Shown here: positions 7,561 through 10,583 of the stretch, piece after piece
Numbering within the stretch: the stretch's first letter is position 1
Layout of the letters: every line of letters starts with the position of its first letter
From: Treponema sp.
Lineage (GTDB): Bacteria; Spirochaetota; Spirochaetia; Treponematales; Breznakiellaceae
Reading direction: 5' to 3'
Length of the DNA stretch: 10,583 bases
NCBI GenBank assembly: GCA_031288815.1
Contig: JAITQR010000303.1
Coordinates: forward strand, 1 to 10,583
Notes under the pieces: generated by a model
What the model saw: only the letters and a program-made list of their open reading frames with translations
Database searches by the model: none
What the model was told of the DNA's origin: nothing
Translations under genes and position numbers: made by a program

Positions 7561-8781
7561 CTAAAAATTTCCGCTGGGAAACTCGCCGTCCCAGACTATG
7601 TTCCTGTAACGGACAGGATCGGTGTCTCCTTCGGTACTGAAGGCCAGAACCACCGAATCCGGCGAAAGGCCCAGATCGCCGCGCAGCGCCTCCTGTTCCC
7701 CGTCCATAAGGGCCGTGGCCAAAAGACCTGTTGTCACCGCCCCGGATTCGCCCGAGACGACAGGCGCGTCTCCCCCGACCGGCGCGGCCAGAACGCGCAT
7801 TCCCCGGGAGGCCACCCAGTCAGGGGCGGACACGAAAAACGACACGTACCGTTTAAGTATCTTCCAGGAGATAAGGTTGGCTTCCCCGCAGGCAAGGCCG
7901 GCCATGATAGTGGAAGGGTCCCCTCCCACGGGGGTCAGTTTTCCCGCCAGGGCGGAACGGTAAAGACAGTCCGCGGCGGACGCCTCAACGACCACGGTGA
8001 CGGGGCCGTTGTCGCTGTAGGCGTTGGTGAAAAAGCCCTGCACGGCGCCGGCCAGGGAACCCACGCCGGCCTGGACGAAGATGTGGGTAGGCGTTTCCAC
8101 TCCCGCGGCCCTAAGCTGGTCATAGGCCTCGTAAGCCATGGTCCCATAGCCCTGCATGATCCAGCCGGGAATGTCTTCGTAGCCCTCCCAGGCCGTGTCC
8201 TGCACCATAACGCCGTTTCTGTCCAAACCGGCCTTCCGGCTGGCAAACCGTACCGCGTCGTCGTAGTTAAGATCCGTAACGCAAACTTCGGCGCCTTCTT
8301 TCCTGATGTTCTCCAGCCGTGTCGGGGAGGAGCCTTTGGGCAAAAGCACCACGGACTTTTGCCCCAGCTTATTGGCCGTCCAGGCGACGCCTCTGCCGTG
8401 GTTTCCGTCGGTGGCCGTGTAGAAGGTAATGTTCCCCGTTTTTTTCCTCGTCTCTTCCGAGACAAGGGCGCCGTAGTCCAGCTCCGAAATGTCCTTTCCC
8501 AGACGCCGGGCAATATAGCGGCCTATGGCGTAGGAACCGCCCAGAACCTTGAAGGCGTTTAAGCCGAAACGCTTCGATTCGTCTTTAATGAAAAAGCCTT
8601 TTATGCCCAGGGCCGAGGCCAGACCCGGAAGCTTTACCAGCGGCGTTTCCTCGTACTGGGGAAAACTCCGGTGAAAGTTACGGGCCTTACCCGTTTCCCC
8701 AAGGCCCATAAGGGAAAGGCTGTCGGGCCGTTCCCCTCCGGACCCGGGGTTCCGTGTCCATTTGACCGGTTCCCTGGTCAT
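7561..8781 (-). CDS. ygeX: 2,3-diaminopropionate ammonia-lyase (YgeX/DpaL)
   Basis: PLP-dependent fold-type II enzyme that splits 2,3-diaminopropionate into ammonia and 2-aminoacrylate, which becomes pyruvate and a second ammonia. The 406 residues compare with about 398-404 for characterised enzymes. The PLP lysine is K78 in [16 protein letters not shown]; the conserved aspartate is D125 in [13 protein letters not shown]; a second is D195 in [14 protein letters not shown]; the phosphate-binding loop is QAGVGSLAG near 236-244. The sequence pattern is specific to this family rather than to threonine deaminase. The ATG at 8779-8781 overlaps the ridA stop by four bases (ATGA) and has GGGGAG about five bases upstream. 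Direct coupling to ridA makes biochemical sense because RidA hydrolyses the 2-aminoacrylate this enzyme makes. Confidence 0.95.
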   Translation of the reverse strand: MTREPVKWTRNPGSGGERPDSLSLMGLGETGKARNFHRSFPQYEETPLVKLPGLASALGIKGFFIKDESKRFGLNAFKVLGGSYAIGRYIARRLGKDISELDYGALVSEETRKKTGNITFYTATDGNHGRGVAWTANKLGQKSVVLLPKGSSPTRLENIRKEGAEVCVTDLNYDDAVRFASRKAGLDRNGVMVQDTAWEGYEDIPGWIMQGYGTMAYEAYDQLRAAGVETPTHIFVQAGVGSLAGAVQGFFTNAYSDNGPVTVVVEASAADCLYRSALAGKLTPVGGDPSTIMAGLACGEANLISWKILKRYVSFFVSAPDWVASRGMRVLAAPVGGDAPVVSGESGAVTTGLLATALMDGEQEALRGDLGLSPDSVVLAFSTEGDTDPVRYRNIVWDGEFPSGNF

Positions 8782-9161
8782 TTCGTCTCCCCGGTTTCCG
8801 CGACAGCCTCGATTTCAACCAGCGCGTTTTTCGCCAGTTCCTTTACCGCCGCGGTGGAACGGGCCGGCCTGCCGGGAAAGTGTTTCGCGTAGACCTCGTT
8901 AAACGCCGGGAAGTCTTTCATGTCTTTAAGAAAGCAGAGCGTTTTCACCACCCTTTCGAGGGATGAGCCCGAGGCTTCAAGTACGGCCTTAAGGTTTTTA
9001 ATGGTCTGTTCCGTCTGCTCCGTTATTGTTTCCCCCACAAGGCCGCCCGTTTCGGGGGACAGCGGGAGCTGCCCCGATGTGAACACCAGAGTCCCGGAGA
9101 CGCAGCACTGGGAATAGGGGCCGATAGCCGCCGGGGCTTTTTCCGTCGATACTGTTTTCAT
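8778..9161 (-). CDS. ridA: RidA/YjgF-family 2-aminoacrylate (enamine/imine) deaminase
   Basis: Small protein of 127 residues, the usual size for this trimeric family. It hydrolyses reactive 2-aminoacrylate and related imines to keto acids, here pyruvate. Family signatures: AIGPYSQ (12-18), VFTSGQLPL (26-34), the catalytic arginine in GRPARSTAAV (R101, equivalent to Arg105) and the conserved VEIEAVA (115-121). I chose the ATG at 9159-9161: AAAGGAG (9173-9179) lies 11 bases upstream. An in-frame GTG at 9171-9173 would start four codons earlier but overlaps that ribosome-binding site. It is first in the catabolic gene run, preceded by a promoter and inverted repeat, and overlaps ygeX. As far as I recall, E. 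coli lacks a ridA gene inside its own ygeX cluster, so this linkage is a useful local feature. Confidence 0.94.
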   Translation of the reverse strand: MKTVSTEKAPAAIGPYSQCCVSGTLVFTSGQLPLSPETGGLVGETITEQTEQTIKNLKAVLEASGSSLERVVKTLCFLKDMKDFPAFNEVYAKHFPGRPARSTAAVKELAKNALVEIEAVAETGETK

Positions 9162-9188
9162 GGTTTTTGCCACTCCTTTGAGTTATTT

Positions 9189-9211
9189 TATTACACCCTA
9201 ACACTGTAATA
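9189..9211. promoter_or_regulatory. 23-base inverted repeat at the ridA promoter, candidate operator
   Basis: Perfect 7-base arms TATTACA and TGTAATA separated by 9 bases (CCCTAACAC on the plus strand). It lies between the ridA ribosome-binding site and the promoter elements, covering the likely -10/start region. That position suits a repressor, or an activator that remodels the promoter. The local PAS-HTH protein is the obvious candidate binder, but nothing in the sequence proves it. Confidence 0.55.
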
Positions 9212-9236
9212 TATTATTGTCAAGAGAAATTTTTAA
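9195..9236 (-). promoter_or_regulatory. ridA: Probable promoter for the ridA-ygeX-ygeY transcript
   Basis: Two overlapping sigma-70-type readings exist. TTGACA (9218-9223) is a perfect -35 with a 17-base spacer, but its -10 is poor (TAGGGT, 9195-9200). The alternative is TTAAAA (9231-9236, 4 of 6) with a 17-base spacer and TATATT (9208-9213, 5 of 6). Either would place the transcript start within or next to the inverted repeat at 9189-9211. The AT-rich 78-base gap upstream of the first catabolic gene supports a real promoter. Confidence 0.45.
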
Positions 9237-9251
9237 CATTTATGAAAATTT

Positions 9252-9938
9252 TTATTCTTTTTTCTCTAAGGGCCTGATATGGAGATACACGGTATTTTTT
9301 GAGATAAGAAGATTCTCCGCCACCAGGGAAACCGCGTTTTTAAGCTTAAAGACGCCCTGGTAGTAAAGCTGGGTGACAATCTCTTTGTTTTTAAGCACCG
9401 CGGGGATGGTACTGTCATTCATAACTTCCGACTTTACCTTTTGTAAGGCTTTCTCCACAAGCTCGTCCGAATTCGAGACAAAATTTTCGTTTACAAGTTC
9501 CGCGGGGGAAATGGAAGAGGATCCGAAAAGGCCGGCCAGGGAGGAAATGGGGCTGTCAAGGTAAAAATTGATGCAAAGCAGGCCTATCGCCTCGTTATTT
9601 ACCCCAAAAATGACGATAGTTGTGGACTTTACGGGCTTTCCGTGCTTGCTGCTGGAGTAATAGGTCATATACGGGGCCATTTTCTTGTTCGCGTTAGCGG
9701 TCTTTGCCTTTATCTTTTCCAGAACCGAGAGGGCAAAGTCCGTTATCGGCGCTCCCTCTTCTCTTCCCGAATGGAAGCCGTTGATTATTTTTATTATCGA
9801 ATGGTTCAGGTCCGTAAGGTCATGGAGCACAATTTCGAAGCTGTCCCCGTAATACGCCGCGAGCCCTTCCATGGTGATTTTGTAAGAGTCCAAAAGCATC
9901 TTGTTTCTCGCCGCGGCGCTTTTGTTTGTCCCGTCCAT
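9252..9938 (-). CDS. YheO/DauR-like PAS and helix-turn-helix transcriptional regulator
   Basis: DNA-binding regulator of 228 residues, close to the usual size of the YheO/DauR family. Residues about 17-130 match the YheO-like PAS domain: YGDSFEIVLHDLTDLNHSIIKI at 30-51 (shown in part: EIVLHDLTDLNHSI), TYYSSSKHGKPVKSTTIVI in the middle, and GLLCINFYLD at 119-128. Residues about 182-222 are the family's C-terminal helix-turn-helix: KNKEIVTQLYYQGVFKLKNA, then LLISKNTVYLHIRPL. DauR, the characterised relative, controls D-arginine catabolism, and other members sit beside amino-acid or purine catabolic genes, so it probably senses a small pathway metabolite; the ligand is unknown. The ATG at 9936-9938 has GGAGG five to six bases upstream. 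The gene is transcribed towards ridA with a 78-base gap containing a separate promoter. It is visibly more AT-rich and richer in Ser, Asn and Lys than its neighbours. Confidence 0.9.
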   Translation of the reverse strand: MDGTNKSAAARNKMLLDSYKITMEGLAAYYGDSFEIVLHDLTDLNHSIIKIINGFHSGREEGAPITDFALSVLEKIKAKTANANKKMAPYMTYYSSSKHGKPVKSTTIVIFGVNNEAIGLLCINFYLDSPISSLAGLFGSSSISPAELVNENFVSNSDELVEKALQKVKSEVMNDSTIPAVLKNKEIVTQLYYQGVFKLKNAVSLVAENLLISKNTVYLHIRPLEKKE

Positions 9939-9968
9939 GTTTCCCTCCGGATGTATGCCGATACAATA

Positions 9969-9997
9969 ATAATACCAATAAAAAATTGTTTAGTCAA
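9969..9997 (-). promoter_or_regulatory. Near-consensus sigma-70-type promoter of the regulator gene
   Basis: TTGACT (9992-9997, 5 of 6) and TATTAT (9969-9974, 5 of 6) with an optimal 17-base spacer. The start of transcription would be near 9962, giving a 5' leader of about 24 bases containing the GGAGG of the regulator. It is among the best-formed promoters in the window and should be fairly strong unless held down. Confidence 0.65.
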
Positions 9998-10019
9998 CAA
10001 TATTTCGCGCTAAATATTG
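9998..10019. promoter_or_regulatory. 22-base palindrome abutting the regulator -35 element, candidate autoregulatory site
   Basis: Perfect 8-base arms CAATATTT and AAATATTG around CGCGCT, whose inner four bases GCGC are themselves palindromic, so only one base pair of the 22 breaks symmetry. It lies directly upstream of the -35 hexamer at 9992-9997. A second, shorter dyad, ATTGTT N5 AACAAT (9985-10001), overlaps the -35 itself. The arrangement fits a protein-binding site controlling the regulator's own promoter. Confidence 0.5.
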
Positions 10020-10030
10020 AACTTCTTCGA

Positions 10031-10068
10031 CAAGCCGCTTGCCTGCCCGCCAAGCAAGCGCCGGCTTG
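10031..10068. other. Imperfect long hairpin in the regulator-eno gap
   Basis: Outer arms CAAGCCG (10031-10037) and CGGCTTG (10062-10068), then inner arms CTTGC (10038-10042) and GCAAG (10054-10058), with a 3-base bulge (CGC) on one side and an 11-base loop. It lies just outside the 22-base palindrome of the regulator promoter. Function is not evident. Confidence 0.4.
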
Positions 10069-10113
10069 CGGATCTCGCGAAACGCCCCGGGTTTTGCCGT
10101 TTCCGGGCGGCGC

Positions 10114-10141
10114 TTGTTCGGGAACCGGAGTTTCCGAACAA
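10114..10141. repeat. Intergenic palindromic repeat, copy C (regulator-eno gap)
   Basis: Perfect 8-base arms TTGTTCGG and CCGAACAA, extended inward by a G-T wobble and AAC/GTT pairing. Read on the minus strand it shares TGTTCGGAAACT and the following C.GG with copy A (6213-6238). Its presence 3.9 kb away in an unrelated gap indicates a dispersed repeat family. Confidence 0.65.
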
Positions 10142-10194
10142 CTCCGCTGGCTTTAGCCGGGGCCGCTGAAATACCGGTCCAGGGGTCACGCCGT

Positions 10195-10213
10195 CCCGCC
10201 GTAAAGCGGCGGG
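10195..10213. other. GC-rich perfect stem-loop upstream of eno
   Basis: Arms CCCGCCG and CGGCGGG around TAAAG. No T-run follows on either strand, so it does not look like an intrinsic terminator. It lies upstream of the proposed eno promoter and may be part of a repeat or a small structured RNA. Confidence 0.45.
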
Positions 10214-10237
10214 GTCCCTAACGCGGCGCGGCGCTCC

Positions 10238-10266
10238 TTGACTCAGGCTCCCGAATACCGGAGAAT
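10238..10266 (+). promoter_or_regulatory. eno: Probable eno promoter
   Basis: TTGACT (10238-10243, 5 of 6) and GAGAAT (10261-10266, 4 of 6) with a 17-base spacer, followed by an AT-rich stretch. Transcription would begin near 10273, about 24 bases before the eno start codon. Confidence 0.45.
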
Positions 10267-10296
10267 AAGATATTAGTTACAATCTGGAGGAATTAG

Positions 10297-10583
<287 letters not shown>

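Larger units (their letters stand above)
9939..10296. other. 358-base divergent intergenic region between the regulator and eno
   Basis: It holds the regulator promoter and its palindromes at the left (9969-10019), the eno promoter at the right (10238-10266) and, between them, about 220 GC-rich bases with several potential hairpins. These are an imperfect stem at 10031-10068, palindromic repeat copy C at 10114-10141 and a perfect GC-rich stem-loop at 10195-10213. I see no convincing protein-coding gene, tRNA or rRNA. The short open frames across it have no ribosome-binding site or family resemblance. Confidence 0.7.

Noticed and set aside
6284..7564. 426-codon plus-strand open frame opposite ygeY
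   Set aside because: It is exactly antisense to a gene with complete M20 catalytic motifs, has no ribosome-binding site or recognisable domain, and arises from the GC-rich codon use of ygeY.
7935..8513. 192-codon minus-strand frame within ygeX
   Set aside because: Alternative frame of ygeX, rich in Arg, Pro and Thr, without a ribosome-binding site; the ygeX frame has all PLP-enzyme motifs.
9162..9173. GTG start for ridA four codons upstream of the ATG
   Set aside because: The GTG at 9171-9173 overlaps the AAAGGAG ribosome-binding site, whereas the ATG at 9159-9161 is suitably spaced and gives the standard RidA N-terminus.
9212..9251. AT-rich inverted repeat after the regulator stop as a terminator
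   Set aside because: The pairing is only A and T with no GC stem, and it overlaps the ridA promoter, so a terminator cannot be supported.
10039..10221. Small plus-strand open frames in the regulator-eno gap
   Set aside because: No ribosome-binding site, biased Arg/Pro/Gly composition, and they run through hairpins and repeats.

Overview
The window holds most of an anaerobic purine/uric-acid degradation gene cluster of the E. coli ygeW-ygeX-ygeY-yqeA-ygfK-ssnA type. All of it lies on the minus strand, and the start of the glycolytic enolase gene lies on the plus strand at the right end. The DNA is GC-rich in the genes and AT-rich in the promoters. Shine-Dalgarno sequences are strong and spacing is tight, so this is bacterial chromosome. 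The organism cannot be fixed from the sequence. The enolase N-terminus and the style of the intergenic palindromes fit a gut anaerobe, and a spirochaete (Treponema-like) is my low-confidence guess.

Layout in transcription order, from the right end leftwards: a PAS plus HTH regulator of the YheO/DauR type (9252-9938) with its own near-consensus promoter; a 78-base gap with a second promoter and a 23-base inverted repeat; ridA (8778-9161); ygeX, 2,3-diaminopropionate ammonia-lyase (7561-8781, 4-base ATGA overlap with ridA); ygeY, M20 metallohydrolase (6344-7546); a 162-base gap with a terminator-like hairpin and two palindromic repeats; ygeW, knotted carbamoyltransferase (4988-6181); arcC/yqeA, carbamate kinase (4052-4984, 3 bases after ygeW); ygfK, large flavin/iron-sulfur oxidoreductase (992-4018); and ssnA, metal-dependent aminohydrolase (starts at 995, 4-base overlap with ygfK, runs off the left edge). 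From 9939 to 10296 is a 358-base intergenic region, then eno (10297 to the right edge).

The genes suggest a fermentative route from opened purine rings. YgfK would supply reducing power to a ring or ring-derived intermediate, and SsnA would hydrolyse an amino or ring C-N bond. YgeY would remove an acyl or carbamoyl-type group. YgeW could run in the phosphorolytic direction to release carbamoyl phosphate, which ArcC turns into ATP. YgeX would cleave 2,3-diaminopropionate to ammonia and 2-aminoacrylate, and the adjacent RidA would finish the conversion to pyruvate. The families are recognised from motifs. The order of reactions is inference, supported by 2023 reports that this gene set is required for uric-acid breakdown by gut anaerobes. 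The hydantoinase (hyuA) and molybdenum hydroxylase (xdhD) partners are not in the window and may lie beyond the left edge.

The least described features are regulatory: the inverted repeats at the two minus-strand promoters, the terminator inside the gene cluster, and a small family of intergenic palindromes whose stems differ by paired, compensating changes.
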